DNA of 64,000 nucleotides from Drosophila pseudoobscura (GCF_009870125.1 NC_046679.1:3968001-4032000), one strand, 5' to 3'. Positions 12,301-25,505 are shown, counted from the first letter of the stretch. Numbers and translations: made by a program. The notes: a model not told the origin generated them from the sequence alone.

Positions 12301-15300
12301 AATATACAAATTTCGGGGCCCGTTTGTGCTGACTAATTTCGAGGAGGCCAAAATTATTTAAATTGAAATTCATGTAATATTTAGAGAATGCATTAAAGAG
12401 TCATAAAAGCATTATATTCAACAGTATCGAATCGTATCTTAATTAAATGGCAAACATTCATGTTGCCTCGACTGCACACGAGTCGCCTGCATGCGATATT
12501 TGTGTCAACGCCTCATAATCATTATGGCCAGAGAAAACGGCGAAAATGTGTCGCCAAATGAATAAAGTTTTTATAAATACACATCAAGTGCAATTAGAGG
12601 CTGGCCGGGGCAGGAAATGCCAGCATGTGCCATGCGGTAATTGTTTCCTCGATGTGACAGCCCGTCCAAGGTGTGAAGATCCTCCTATTGAACTTGGGGA
12701 TCTCCCGTCTCCCATCTATTCGGAATCCAAGCTCTTTAGGGCTTATGGTGAGGCACCCAAAACAATATTTATGATAAATTAATGCAGTAAATGCAACTTG
12801 TAAATCTGTCACGCGTCCCAGTAAATCATCCTGCATAAGTAATATGCAGTTTATCCAAGGGAAAACACATACAAAATACGAACACGCGCAGCCAGCTCCG
12901 CCAGCCCCTCCCTCCTCTGAACTCCTCCGCTCACATTTGTCACACTTGAGGAGGGAGGTGGGGCGATACTCCCATAAGTAGCTGTATCTGTATCTGCATC
13001 CACAGATTCAACAGATGCTCAGGCCAGAAGCCAGCAGCCAGCAGCCAGCCAACCAGCCAGCCAGAGTTGATGGGGGAGTGTGAAATTATGTGCTCGGCGG
13101 CAAGGAGGCAGGGCCGCGGCTAATCTATGACAGAAAACATGTAACCGGAGTGCGGGCACCCGAAAATAACCCAACATTTGATTTCTGAGACCTCTTTGTA
13201 GCTCTTTGCAGATCTTTACATTGCAATATTCCCAGAGGATAGTGCCGGGAGGCACTAAAGGGCTTTTGGGTGGCGACCCCACGCCCAATTAAAGACACAA
13301 TCAACGTTTTACAATAAATTTAGTTGTACGAATTAATTATGTTGCGTGGCCGCCATGTGCTTCAGCTCCAATTCGACTCTCAGTCTCATTTCCATTTCCA
13401 TTCCCATTTCCATTCCCGACTCCTTCAGGGGCGGCACTTTCTTTTTATGAGTGCTCTGCTGCCGCCGTCGAATAAATGAAGCGTGAACTAATTGAAATTT
13501 GTTGCGCTGACATGTTCTACAAGATCTGCTTGCAACCGATGGAGAGAGACTGAGACCCGAGGGTAGCTGGGGAGAGGGAGGATGGCTCTGCCCCACTGAT
13601 GCCCTTGTCGATCGTCTCCAGCTCATTAGTGGGCTTCCCGTTGTAGTTATTGTCTAATTTTAATTAATTTATCACATACATAAAATGGCGCAACATTCTG
13701 ACATTCTCCCCCAACCCCACAAATCACTCACACGCCTTGTTGAATGCCCCGATCCGGAGTAGAGCTACCCCTGGGCCAGGGCCACCAGTCCCCCACAGCA
13801 TTGTCTAGGCATAAATATCCACTCCAGATTCTTGGCATTGCTCTCGACAATCAAACCAAATTTATGACAAGTTCTTGTCGCGTCTGGTGTTTTGACATTG
13901 TCAAACAGATACAGAAACAACCAGAGAACAAGAACAAACAGATACTTCATTTGATTGGATCATTTAAATTCTACGGCAGGTATCACCGGAAATAGTCGTT
14001 TGACAACGCTTTATTAGAACTCAAAATACTTTAAAGTAAGAAGTGATAGAATAGAAGACTACGTTGCTCAAGAGTGTGCTATCAAGAATCAATGATACGT
14101 CACAGATTCCCGCTTGATGGGATTTCGAGATCAGAAATGTATGTATACGAAAATGTCAATAAATTTGTGTCAATCACATTGGTCATTTTTTCGATGACCA
14201 GATTTACCAGACGAGATTGTTCAAAGGCATCATAAGAGAATGGGTTAGTTGTTGGAAAGGCAGATCTGATGGATTTTAAAATGGGGTTGCCTTACTGAAT
14301 AGTTTTTACCTTTGTTATTCATTGAAGAATTTTCTAAATTAACGTCACTTAACAATGTATGCCCAAAAAAATCAAAGATCAAAGTTACCCAAAGGTAGGC
14401 CCTAGTAACGTGACCCGCCAAGAGCCACACACAAAGCCTACCCACCAGGAATGGACCGGAACGGAACGGAACGGAACTATCGCTGCGTTCTTTGCCGACT
14501 AAACTGAGCATAAAATTTGCGTGCGGCGCTTTGGGGTCGGCCCCGTCTTTGATCCTGTCAAAGAGGCGAAAATAAATTGCTCAATTATGAAATATTAACG
14601 GCACACGAGGAACCGAGTGAGTCTCAGGCGCAAGTTAATTACTCATTTGTTGATTGTCGACTGTGGTTAATGAAGTATCCAACTAATTACATCTCAAGAC
14701 GAGGCCGGGCGCTCTCCAAGGAATATTCGTGTTCGTATTGAAAAATGCCGCCTGCGGAAATTGAAAATGCACGCGCTGCCTCCACATAGGCCTCGAGCAT
14801 CTTTGGACCGCAAGTATATCGTTATAGATATAGCTTCGCCAGCTGCCGACTTGGGGCTGCTGGATGGTGGCTGGTGCTGGCAGCAATTTATTACCTTTCC
14901 CTTTGACATCTTGACACAATATGGCCATCTCTCTCGCTCCCCCTGTCCACATCCCCATCTCTATCTTTCTTGCTCGCGTTTCGAGTAGTTTGCTTGGGGG
15001 GCGCTGAGATTACTCGAATTCATCTTTTGACAGTGGAAACTCATCGCACTGGCGACTAATTAGATTTGTCAGTTCCCCTGTTGAATGGCGTTAGTTCTGG
15101 GACTTGTACATATATTTTTCTCCTCGTTCACTTCTGAAATGTTTCGAATACTTTGTTTCGATTGGTATTTGACAAGGGGACGCCGGCGTTGAAGGCGACA
15201 TGCTAATTAGATGTTTAATCATTTGGATTGAACATTCATTTTGGGTAATTGGATTGCCATTTTGCTATCTTATTATGGTTTTATGGCAAAGTTCTTTATC

Positions 15301-15634
15301 TCCAATTATTAGCAACAGGTAAAGCCAGCGATTATCTGCTCTAAACTTTTCAGAAAATATATTATTTTGGTATGAATTTAAATGGAGTTGAAAAATTCAT
15401 AAATAATTTATTAAACAACAAACTAAAATTTAAAAAGTTAACGTTAAAGTTTCAAAATGATATTAGTGCCGCCATCCAGCGATGGTGATATACAAATGAA
15501 TTTCGTTCGCCCTCTGTATTTGGGGTGTGCCAGGCCAAGGCCGCCATCTATCACCCAAGCTCAGATACTCTCAGTGCAGAATTCTATAGCATATTTTTGG
15601 GTGGAATTTGGTGGGCATACCTCATAACTCGCAA

Positions 15635-15645
15635 CAGATGGCGCT
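15635..15645 (+). promoter_or_regulatory. candidate dCTCF site CAGATGGCGCT
   Basis: The 11-mer matches the core of the Drosophila CTCF motif (AGRTGGCGC). Two related GGCCGCCATC-type words lie within 180 bases upstream, at 15467-15476 and 15539-15548, in reverse orientation. A boundary function is inference from motif alone. Confidence 0.35.
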
Positions 15646-16571
15646 GACAGGTCATGTAAAACTCACGTAGCACTCCAATCATGTAAAAAACTGTCCCAAA
15701 ATCCAAATCGTTTGGGACAAAACAAATATTTTTTTTCAAAAACCTGCCGTCACTGCTGTTTCTTTTAGTAGCGTTCTATCAAGTTTGTCCAAAAACTCAA
15801 TGTATATTTTCGACTATTCCACCAACAGCTTCTATCAGCGAGTGTTTGAACAGTTACTTCGAATTGCACTGTCCGTACTGAAATTGCTGCGGGCATACGA
15901 AATTTACAGTCAAACGAAAGGAAATTCCAGTTTAAGTTTTTCACCAGGCGCACAGCGCCGCATAGCACGGGGGCCACATTCCTGAGCCAGCAGCCAAAAA
16001 GCGAAAGTATTTGCATGTGTTGGTGTGCGAGTGTGTTTGTGTGAGGGGTGTGTTCGCTTGACATTGTCACAGTTTACTTCAGGGGTGGGTTTTGTGCTAT
16101 TGCGCTGGTACCCAGTGCTATCAGAGTGCTTGGAAATATTGGATTTGTGATCAATTTGAAAAAAATGTACTTTCCGATTTGAATAACTGAATAAAAACTA
16201 AAAAATTCGTTGTTATTTCATAATTTTTGTATGAAACAAATTAAAGTCCTTACACTCCCTGACTAATAGAATCTTTTTTCAGACTCCTATCAGTGTGTAC
16301 CGGGTATCAAATTGCCGAGGCACGCGACGGAGTATCTCTCAACTCGTGACACATCGACTACGCCCAAGTGGGTGGGCCACGCCAAACCACTGCGCCATAC
16401 AGAGCGTTTCAATTAGCGAGTGCGGGCACTGGGTGGGTCCAAAACGGTGCCGAACGGTACCGACTGGTTCTTTGTGATTTTTGCCAAGAACCCGGGCAAG
16501 CACCGATGCAGCAGCAGCAGAAGCAGCAGCAGCAGCCACTACAGCAGCAGCACATTAAAAGAGACAGATAC

Positions 16572-16583
16572 GGACACGTGTCC
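16572..16583. promoter_or_regulatory. perfect 12-base palindrome with CACGTG E-box
   Basis: GGACACGTGTCC is self-complementary over 12 bases and centred on the canonical bHLH E-box bound by Myc/Max or Clock/Cycle. It lies at the edge of a GC-rich island that also carries a Grainyhead-like site. Confidence 0.35.
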
Positions 16584-16880
16584 ATCAGCGGTTTTAACCC
16601 TTCTTAAGGTAACGCCCAAGGATGACCAGGCGAACAGGATTGTCAGCAGGCAGCCCGTGCCAGATTCGCTCCCACTGCGCATGTCACGGATTGCGGGCGG
16701 TCCACTCCGCAAACTAGGGCGTATCTACGGGGCGGAGTATAACCGTACTGTGGCACGGCCGATTGCCTGCTGCCCGCCCACCAGCTGGGCCGGGTTTGAC
16801 GTTACCACTGACGTTGCTGGGCCTGCGTCGAGGCCATTACATAACGCTAACAGGCGAGAGCAGTGCGGATGTCACACCCA

Positions 16881-16890
16881 AAACCGGTTA
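16881..16890. promoter_or_regulatory. candidate Grainyhead site (AAACCGGTTA)
   Basis: AACCGGTT is the palindromic optimum of the Grainyhead family. It follows two TGACGTT words at about 16798 and 16810 in a GC-rich non-coding island. Binding has to be tested; this is motif evidence only. Confidence 0.35.
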
Positions 16891-18103
16891 ACATTTACGT
16901 CGTAACTAGGAGCAACCTTAGTCCACCAGGCGCCCAGAACAACCGGAGCCAAGGGCGCATTACTACGTCTTTACATTGCTGGCGCCGCCACTGGTGGCGG
17001 TGGTGGTGGGTTTTCCCTCTTCCGGACTAAGGGTTGGTTCATTGAGTGCGCGGCGACTCGGCCTCAAGGTCGCAGCTCGCACACCACTCACTCTCTCGCA
17101 TACAGGATCTCGCTTGCGTGTCTTGTCTCGTTCTTGTATGCGTGCCACAGCATCGCACACTGAAGCATCCCCTGCTGCATGTGTAGGCAGAAGACACGTG
17201 TATTGTCTGTCACATACTCGTACACATTCTTTCATGGTAGATTTCGAACCAGGCGAACATAATGTTCGCCAGTGTTCCTGAGGGTTCTCAGCATAATTTC
17301 CGACACGCACAGTCGCCCATGTGTGCGCGTGGCTAATGGAATTAGTGTGCGTGTGCGTACGCACACATGTGCGAGCATGTGTGTGTGTGCGAGAAGGGGG
17401 TGTCGCGTGATTCTTTGATGTGAGGAGGCTTGGGTTGGGGGTGGTTTTCCTAAAAGCCCAACAAAAAGTTTTGGAGCGAAATAAAAGCTCGTCGTGGGTT
17501 CGTGCCAAGGATAATGGAAATCAGAGCTGAATAAAGGATTATTTCAAATAAAATTAGGTACAAAATATAGTAAAATTAAATCAAATTCACTTTAATTTAA
17601 ACTTAGCCCATATTTAAATATATTAGAAAATATATTGAATCTAAACATGAAAATATTCAATTTAAATGTGAACTTTCCACTCTCGGTATTCAGTTTCTCA
17701 GGGTATTCTTCTCTAGATTCATGCTGAAGTTCTACTCTACTCAAGAACTATGGGCCAATTTTACCCAACGACCTTCTAAGACTCTCTTAATTTTCCCTCT
17801 TATTTTGCTGGTTATTTCTTCTTGTATCTCAATTACTTTTAAACAAGCTCATATACAGTTCGATTGGAGCCAAGCCATTCCGTTGGCTTGCCTTATCAAG
17901 CTCAATAATATTAGCCATTTGTTAAATTGTTTGCACGATAAGCGTCGTCGAAACATCAACTCAACTTTTCAATGGCAAACAGAACGGAACAGGACAGAAC
18001 AGCAAACAAGGACAATTGAGTGCCGGCCAACACTTTAAACAAAAAGGGCAGGCCGAAATGAAAAGGAGAGCCAAGGCAAGAGTCCTGGACAATGACAATC
18101 ACA

Positions 18104-18134
18104 ATGATGATCATGATGATGATGATGATGATGG
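18104..18134. repeat. ATG/CAT trinucleotide microsatellite
   Basis: An array of ATG units, with one TCATG interruption, in non-coding DNA. Confidence 0.9.
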
Positions 18135-20615
18135 CACTTGTCATTGTGTGTGATGTTGCTACTTAAAATTGCTTTTATATACACACTCACATTTACGTAC
18201 GTATCTGCCACTGAAAATCGCACAAAGCACAAAGCGACAACAGCGGGAAGACAACTTCATAGGTAGCCGAGTTGTCATTGCGTGTTTGCAACAAACTGGC
18301 GACAAAGCTTATCTCAGATGGACACACACAAAGAGTCACAGTCGGAGTCACCGCCAGCGCCAGCGCCAGCCACTCTTTGAGTCGAAGAATGACAAAAGGG
18401 ATTCCCGGCAGTCGAACGGAGGATGGAAAGATGAGATCTCGCTGGCCACTCGAACAGCTGGTTCCATTTTGATAGTTTCGTAATTAAACCCGGCAAGTGG
18501 CTCTTAAGTGACCTGAAGGAGGATCTGTCTGCTGTCGTTCCTCAAATGCAAGTCATAAATTTGATTGTCGTTTCGTTTGCGCAGGGCTGCGTAGCGTCTA
18601 TCACGGCATGCCCCGGCCCAAGGCCCAGGCGCAGCCCAGCCCTGCCCTGCCCATCCTTGACTCTGGCCATAGTTTGTCGCTTATCTAAAGTCAAAACAAT
18701 TTTCATATATTTTCCAGCCAACAGCCAGTTACACGGCGAGCTTTTCATTGTCCACCGACATGCCATTCCGCAATTAGCATTGGCGTACTCGCAACTAATT
18801 TGCGCTGCGGGAGTCCTCTGCTGTCCTGTCCCGTCCTGTCCCGCCTGCACCCACATGTTAATTAACAGCTAGCCCGGCCAGCGGCCAGAGCGGCCATCAT
18901 TTGTACTTAAGTTGAATTTTATTTTGTGAACAATTATGCTAATTTGTTAAATAAATAGGCACACGCACTGCAGAGTAATGCTTGGAAAATGCTGGCTTTG
19001 CCGCTCAAGTTAAGTTTTATGGCGAGTTTTTTTATTTTATTGCCAGCTCGAAGACTCGGACAGGCAGACAGACCAGACAGACGGACATGGCCGATGGCCA
19101 TTCCAATTAAGTTTGCGTTTGCCATTTAATTACTCTAATATGCTAGCCTGCCAGCCAGTCAGCGTCAGCCAGCCAGCCAGCCAGTCAACCACCTCCGCCC
19201 TCAAATGATTTTCCGTGTATTTGTGCGCGTGCCGAGCATGAAAATTAGTTTGTACATTTCCCTGGCCGGATGAGGCAGCCAGGCCACACCTCGAATTGAT
19301 GGCGCCATTTGTTTTGAGCCGCCATTGCTACCAAGTTATCAAAGCTCCCTTTGACACCCACATTCATTTGTCAAGCCGTCGCCCCAATCTGAATCTGTGC
19401 CACAGCGAAAATGGAATAGACTGAAAAACAAACATCCAAGAGCACTGGCAGCAACAACAAGTTGCCTACTTGGCGGCACATTTAATTAGTTTTAACCTTA
19501 CACATTGGTATGCAAAGCAAGGGCACAACTTCGTCGTGATTATAAAGTTTGCTGTGGCAGAATTGGATGGCTGTCAGTCAGGGGCCAAAATCAAATCATA
19601 AGTATGATAATTTTGCACTGACCAAAAAACCGAGAACCAATCAGAGTTTCTATCAACTGGAATCCGGCGAAATTGACTGACAAAAAGGGAGCAATAGCCA
19701 TGTGGAGAGCAGCGACGGGTAGGGATCCCTACCCTGCCAGCAATGTCCTCGACCCATACAGAAATCAAAGCAGCACAAAACAAAACACAAAAAAGAAAAA
19801 TAAAACTTTAAATGGAAGGGAACACACGCCGTCTAGAGCGATGTTGACAGGGAAATGTGAAAAGCAGCAAACAGCATCAAAAGTTTTGCTTCCTTTTCGA
19901 GTCTAGTCCGGCGCCTTTCATCTTTTGGCTGCCACGGCGCCCTGCCCCTCGGTGGAGGGGAAGCCAATTTTTGATTGCAACATTTTGCACCAAAGGCAAA
20001 ATACATGCTGCAACACAGGAGTGGAGCAGGAGCAGGACCAGAACCAGGAGCAGGATGCAGGACACAACACACAAACGAAAGATGTTAATGCTAATTTTAA
20101 TATTTTTCGTGACATGGCGTTCACTTTGAGTGTGCCACAGCTTTTGTCGTTGTTTGTCCAATTTGTGTATTCATCCGCTCACAGATACTCTCTTCTCTCT
20201 CACAGATTCCCACATGTATTGGTGCACACATATTCAGTCCCTCTCGTCTCGTAAGTGTAGTTGCCCCCATGCCCATGCGGCAGGCTCTTTGGCCGGAAGC
20301 GACAAGTAATTTTACTTGGAAAAATAAATTTCACAGTCTTCTCTGGCTTTGTGCTGCTCATGAGATTTTCTGTGTGGGTGTGTGTGTGATGGTGGCCAGA
20401 ATTTACTGTTAAACTGATGTCACTTTATTAGTTTGTAGGGAACACAAATGCTCTCGATTACTTAACGATTTGTACTTCAAATTGATTAAAAAATATTTGT
20501 GACAAATGCAGAAGTCGACTAGAAACGAATATACCAATAAATTAGTCCAAAAACTTTCTTGCTTAAACTTAATTTTGATTTAATAAACATATTGACGAAT
20601 GACGTCCGGCAGTAA

Positions 20616-20830
20616 CATGTCCAATACGATGCAAAATTGGCAGAAGGCGTAAGGGATCTTTTTGCCACTTCCCTCCGCAATGAGATATTGAATCATAAGG
20701 TCCAGGGAACCTTGAGTGTCATCCGCGACCAGAGATTATAGAGGACATTATCTCTGGAGTGACACCCAAGGAGACACCGAATGTGTACTTTAAGGACCAA
20801 GGGAATTCGAGTGGCAGCTACGATCAGGGA
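20616..20830 (+). pseudogene. frameshifted coding-like relic, family not recognised
   Basis: Two overlapping frames on the plus strand read like one broken protein. The first runs from 20616 to the TAG at 20739 and includes YDAKLAEGVRDLF, TSLRNEILNHKVQGTLSVIRD. The second takes over at about 20729 and includes EIIEDIISGVTPKETP, NVYFKDQGNSSGSYDQGSATW. The first frame is open for 41 codons after an upstream TAA, and the second continues until it runs into AT-rich DNA. Codon-third-position variety and composition look protein-derived rather than random. There is no initiator ATG in the first frame and no clear splice site. I do not recognise the family; it could be a processed-gene fragment or an exon of an unrecognised transposon. 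Confidence 0.4.
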
Positions 20831-20839
20831 TCTGCCACA

Positions 20840-21291
20840 TGGATCATATATTCTGTGTATACAATAGTTTATTTATTCGATATGTTTAATTTATTTCTTC
20901 ATTATGAAAAATTGAAATTGAAAAAGTTACTATAAAATATTAAATCGATTAATAAAACCTTTAGGTACATTTTTTTATGTTTTCTATTGGGGTTAATTCT
21001 ATTGGGCCAATCACAGTCTGATTTATTTAAATGTATCTTTTTGTAGTTAGAGGCAAGGAAGAATGTTCAATGACAGCAAGGATAATTTAACTCTCATTGG
21101 AAATTATGTATATTGTATGACAGGTTGATGCAAATGATTATCTGATATTGACGAAATGTGGCACAAACGTAATATAATTTTAATTTTTTTCCAAAGTGCT
21201 GCTTTGCATTTCGAATGAGCTGGAAGAACAAAAAAAAAGGCAGAAAGAAGTCTGGGAGGACTCTGAGCTTATTTTCCGAGCCATCAACTGG

Positions 21292-21325
<34 letters not shown>

Positions 21326-24300
21326 TGAATGAGGTCTCCAAGCTGCGTGCAGCGACTGACAAAACAAATAAACTTGCTGGCACTTCATATGCTGTCCCTG
21401 TACCTGTCGCTGTCCCTAGACTGGAGCTGGGGCTGGGACTGGAGCTGGGAAGGGACAGGACACACACATTTGGTATGCATAAGCAGTCCTTGCATACCTT
21501 ACCTTGCCTCTCACATTATCCAAGCCAAGGAGACATTTTTCCATATTTTACACAACAAAAGCAATGCCAGACGCAACTTTTACCTCAACTTGCTGTGACA
21601 TTTTCTCGTATCTCTTTTGCTCCTGCATACTGGGTCTGGTATGCCGCTCTCTTTCGTCTAACAACCGACCGCAATTTCAAATTTAATTCGCCATTTTCAG
21701 CAGGCAGGCAAGGCAGCCCAACCACCCATCCATTGGCCCAACCTCCTATCCGCCCATCCGCCCATACTTCCATCCACCCACTCAACGCCATCTTGTGGCT
21801 TTCTTTGCCTTTGTATGCTGTAGTTGTTGGTGGTTTCCTTTTGCTTTTTATTACGTTTGCTCGGTCGGCCCCCTCCATTCCGCCGCATCCGCCCCCGCTG
21901 CCATGCCGTTGTTGAAATGTGGAAATTCCTGAAGACATTTTACTTTGCAATTTCCTTACGAGTCGTTAAACATTTCCCAGCCAGCCAGCCAGCCAGCCAG
22001 CCAGGACCAGAGTAAGTCCATAACAACAACAACAGCAAGCCAAGCGCCGGCAAAAGTTAACAAAACTAATTTAAAAATTCAAATTTGCTTTCCGTTTTTT
22101 ATATGCATCACAAACTGTGCATTTATATGGCTGGGTAAGTGTGTATGCCTGAGTATGTATATGTATTTGTGTGTATGTGTGTGTGTATGTGTTTGGCATG
22201 GCTGTCTGACATTTTGTGGCCTGGTAATTTGTATTCTTGTGGCTTTATTGTTGATCTTCTTGTTACATTTGAGTTTTTCTTTTCTGTTCGATATTCGAGG
22301 ATGGAATGAATTTTTTTTTTGTGAGTGTAAAATTCGAAATAATTTATTGGCATTCGAGAGCTGGAGGCAGCAGCCAAAAAATGTGTGCAAATATATTTTG
22401 AATTGAATTTTCTGTATCCCACTCCACTCCCACTGCCTCTATCTACATCCGAATTGGTAATGGAAATTCGTACGCCACAAACTTAATTATGCCTGAAATT
22501 TATGCAAGCATTTGGCAAATCTCTAAGGCAGAGAACACTCAAACGACAACAAACTCCACTCTCAGAGCTGCAAAACATGTGATCATCGTTGAATTAATGC
22601 AAATTTCGGCTCATTAATATCAATCAAATGATTGATAGCAACAGCCTAGCCGCACCCTGGCCTGTCCTCTGAGTCCCAACCCCTCTGAGCTATTAATAAA
22701 TCCTTTGACAATTGTTACATTAATGTCAATAAGCTGCACGCACACACAGCGATTTCCGGGCATTTACATTTGTTCGAGTTTCTGTATCTCATTTGGCCCG
22801 CACCCCTTTTCTGTCACAATATTTGTTTGACTCGTGCCACTCCACTCCATCCCACTCCACTCTAAATGATGATGATCCCTATCCGGGTCGGGTCGGGTGT
22901 GGGTTCGTGTGGCTGCCCAACCACAGCACAACCTTCTCTGCGCAATCTGTCAAAGTTTAGATACATTCCAACTGTCTCATCAATCAATTTCATTTAACCA
23001 ATTGTCACTCAGGCATTTTATTTGGCTTTGCCAATTCGAAAAAGAGGGTTTTTATCCGGAAAGGGGATAATTTCTGGCCCCAGCTAAGACTAATTCAAAT
23101 CATTTAAAGGGGTACGGCGGAGGAGCTTAATTACAATATATTATTGACTGCCCAGACAGGGGAGGAGTACAAATAGTTGTATCTGTAGATTTAACACAAT
23201 GTTGACACTATTAGAGGCCAATAACTGGCCAATAATATATGTACACGAAAGCTTACGGCAATGCCAGCAAATTTGCAGCAAATTAAAGGCCAATTAACCC
23301 ATCAGCCGATGTCCTGACAGGACATTGGCTAACGAGCCGCTGACTGCACACGCAATTGCAATTATCAAATTAGAGCTGGGCGGGGCCGCGGCAGTCAAAC
23401 AATTCCATATACAAATAATAATAAATTCGACTTGGAAATGCAAAACAAACACAAATACAGATACAAATACAAATACGTATGGATGCACGCGTAATTATAA
23501 TTGAAGCACTCGGAGTGCACTCGAGGCCCGGGGCTAGTGGCGATGTCGGTGTCGGGGCAATATAATTAAGTTGTTGACCTGACCCGACTTGACCCGTCGC
23601 ATCGGACATATGACAGGCGCATAGGCCTCTGTTTCTGTGTCTGTGTCTGTGTTAATTAATATGTTTGCCCACGAAGATGTTGTACAACAGCGGCCTGGGT
23701 GTGTCATCCCCTCCTACACTTCCACATCTTTAAGTATACCCCTTGATTGCCTGCTCCTCAAAATGCATTTAATTTTCCACTGATATGGATCCTCCCTGCT
23801 ATTTTCAATGCGCCTGCTCTCTGCGCTCGTCATAGCTTATTAAACACACAGTTCGGCGGCCAGTCCGACAGACAACCCCCGTGCGCCCCATTTACCTGAG
23901 TGTTTTTCGTCGAGCACGCGCCATGAAAATTTTTGAAAATTTTCAACATATTTCTGTGGTTTTCCAGCCCCTGACGTTTTTATAGTCTCTTCTCAAATTG
24001 CTCTAATTCGTTAAGTTATAAAACTGGCCGCCAGTTTGGCACTCCGTCAAAAGTTTTCGAAGCCATTTACTTTTATTGCCAACCGCCGGTCGGTCAATGA
24101 CCGGCCAGCAGTTCCAAAAAGGACTCACACACGAAAAGGACGACACATGCGTGTTAATCTCTAATTTGCTAGACGATCATTGTCATAGTGAACGGGCATA
24201 GCCCCTGCCCCTCTACTCCATCACACTCGTACATATTCATGGGCTGACGCAGCAGGACAGTTGAGAGAAGGACCTTGTATCATTCGTATCCTTTTAATTG

Positions 24301-25126
24301 CCAAAACTCGCCGTGTTTCCAATTTCGGTATCTAAAGTTGTTTTTCTCATTTTAATGGCGCTATTTTCATTAGGCAAATGTATGTTTCGGCCTTTTTCTT
24401 TTATTTTTTCCCGAATTTTTTGAACATTTTTTTCCGTAGATTCCCGTAAATGTGTGCCGCTCATTAGCATATAAAATGTATTGACGGGTGGTGGAAGGGG
24501 CGAAAGGAATTGTCCTTTAGCGGCTGTCTGTGTGTTTGTGTGTGTGTTTGCATATACAATCCACATTTATTGCATATTCATCATTTTAATTGCTTGTTTT
24601 CATACTAAATGACTCGATAAGGCTTTTAGGGTTATTAGGAGGAGATGCGACCCATGTCCTGCGGTTGCGAGGATGGGCCTGGTATCCAGTCGGCGACCAA
24701 GCGAGGGCTAAAGGGCCAAGCAAATGAAATGGAATACGAGTACCAGATCCAAACAGAGTTAAAAAGGAAACAAGAGGAGCAAAACAAAAAACCAATTCAC
24801 GTAGAAAAGTGCAAAGTATACGGCGACGATGGTGGCGCCAAAAGTGCGGGGGGGACGGGTGCAGCGGGAGTCCGGATATGATTACTTTTTCTTTTGTTTC
24901 TCAGCTTTCTGAAGGGGCGTCGAGGGAGCTGAGCTGCATGGCTGGGAAAGAACAAAGAAATTACTTTGCCAACGAGTGAACGGATATGAATAAAAAAGTG
25001 ATCAATGCAATGAAAATGATTGTCTGCTCATTCAAGCGCTCCCATCCATCCACGCTTCACAATCGAGCGCACAAAGTACGAAAGACAGCCGGAATCAAAG
25101 ATGAAAGTTCTAAGAGGTTGCAACAC
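20840..25126. other. intergenic, no gene recognised
   Basis: No credible coding region. The stretch contains the G31 run, CCAGCCAG-type runs near 21980-22005, a GT-rich microsatellite at about 22137-22197 and scattered TAAT-rich patches. A CGCCATCTTG word at 21788-21797 is a weak CTCF-like match on the minus strand. Confidence 0.5.
21293..21323. repeat. 31-base homopolymeric G run
   Basis: An uninterrupted run of 31 G on the plus strand (C on minus). Runs of this length are rare in fly DNA, can form G-quadruplexes and are hard to sequence, so the exact length is doubtful. Confidence 0.95.
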
Positions 25127-25132
25127 TTTAAT
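25127..25132 (-). terminator. candidate poly(A) signal (ATTAAA)
   Basis: ATTAAA on the minus strand about 100 bases past the stop codon of the Cys-rich peptide gene. It is the most common variant of the canonical hexamer. Confidence 0.4.
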
Positions 25133-25234
25133 AACGGGGAAAACATAACATTTGACAAGCAGGAAGGTCTCAGCTGGGAGGTCTATTCACTTCCCAGACT
25201 TCAGATAGACCGTGGAGGACTTCCGTAGAGCTGG

Positions 25235-25450
25235 TTACTTGGGGCAGCCGCAGCTGGAGCCGCCGCAGCTGGGGCAGGGATTCCGGCAGGGTTTGGCACC
25301 ACATCCACCTGTCCGGACGCCACCGCAGCCGCAGGATCTGCACTGAGGCTTTCCACATCCGCAATTGGGCGTCTCGGGCTCGCTGACACAGCAGGCCTGG
25401 GTCAGGCAGATGGCCACAGCAATCAGGACGAATAACTTAAGATTGAACAT
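25235..25450 (-). CDS. small secreted cysteine-rich peptide
   Basis: A 71-residue protein with a clear signal peptide (residues 1 to about 20: MFNLKLFVLIAVAICLTQ). The short mature chain contains about 13 Cys among Gly, Pro, Ser and Arg. Cysteines come as CGCG, CRSCGCGG, CRNPCPSC and CGCP, that is C-x-C and C-x2-C spacing, as in metal-binding or heavily cross-linked proteins. The gene is intronless. It has a correctly spaced TATA box and start-site sequence upstream and an ATTAAA at 25127-25132 downstream. I cannot assign it to a named family. Fly genes of this type are often male-reproductive, cuticle or glue-like, and the neighbouring Kazal-like gene fits a male accessory-gland or gut setting, but that is only inference. 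Confidence 0.72.
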   Translation of the reverse strand: MFNLKLFVLIAVAICLTQACCVSEPETPNCGCGKPQCRSCGCGGVRTGGCGAKPCRNPCPSCGGSSCGCPK

Positions 25451-25505
25451 GATGATCGACTGAGAAAACTCGGAAACTGTTGACTATCCTCCCTCTGGTA
25501 GCTCG

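Larger units (their letters stand above)
6378..20615. other. intergenic, no gene recognised
   Basis: None of the reading frames here has protein-like composition, splice sites in register or a recognisable domain. The stretch contains GA and CT tracts (7083-7124), a GGCTG tandem run at 8150-8171 and CA/GT runs near 10078-10105. It also has AT-rich patches, an ATG-type microsatellite at 18104-18134, a CTCF-like cluster at 15460-15650 and a GC-rich island at about 16290-17000. It is most likely regulatory DNA for slou or the neighbouring genes. Confidence 0.55.

Noticed and set aside
16420..16905. 161-codon plus-strand frame over the GC-rich island
   Set aside because: No recognisable domain; the Ser run comes from a CAG repeat, other frames are equally open, and there is no promoter signal. 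GC-rich DNA keeps frames open by chance.
17222..17260. Possible tRNA B-box-like GGTTCGAA words near TTTCGAACC
   Set aside because: No matching A box at the right distance and no cloverleaf could be drawn; no tRNA was found in the window.
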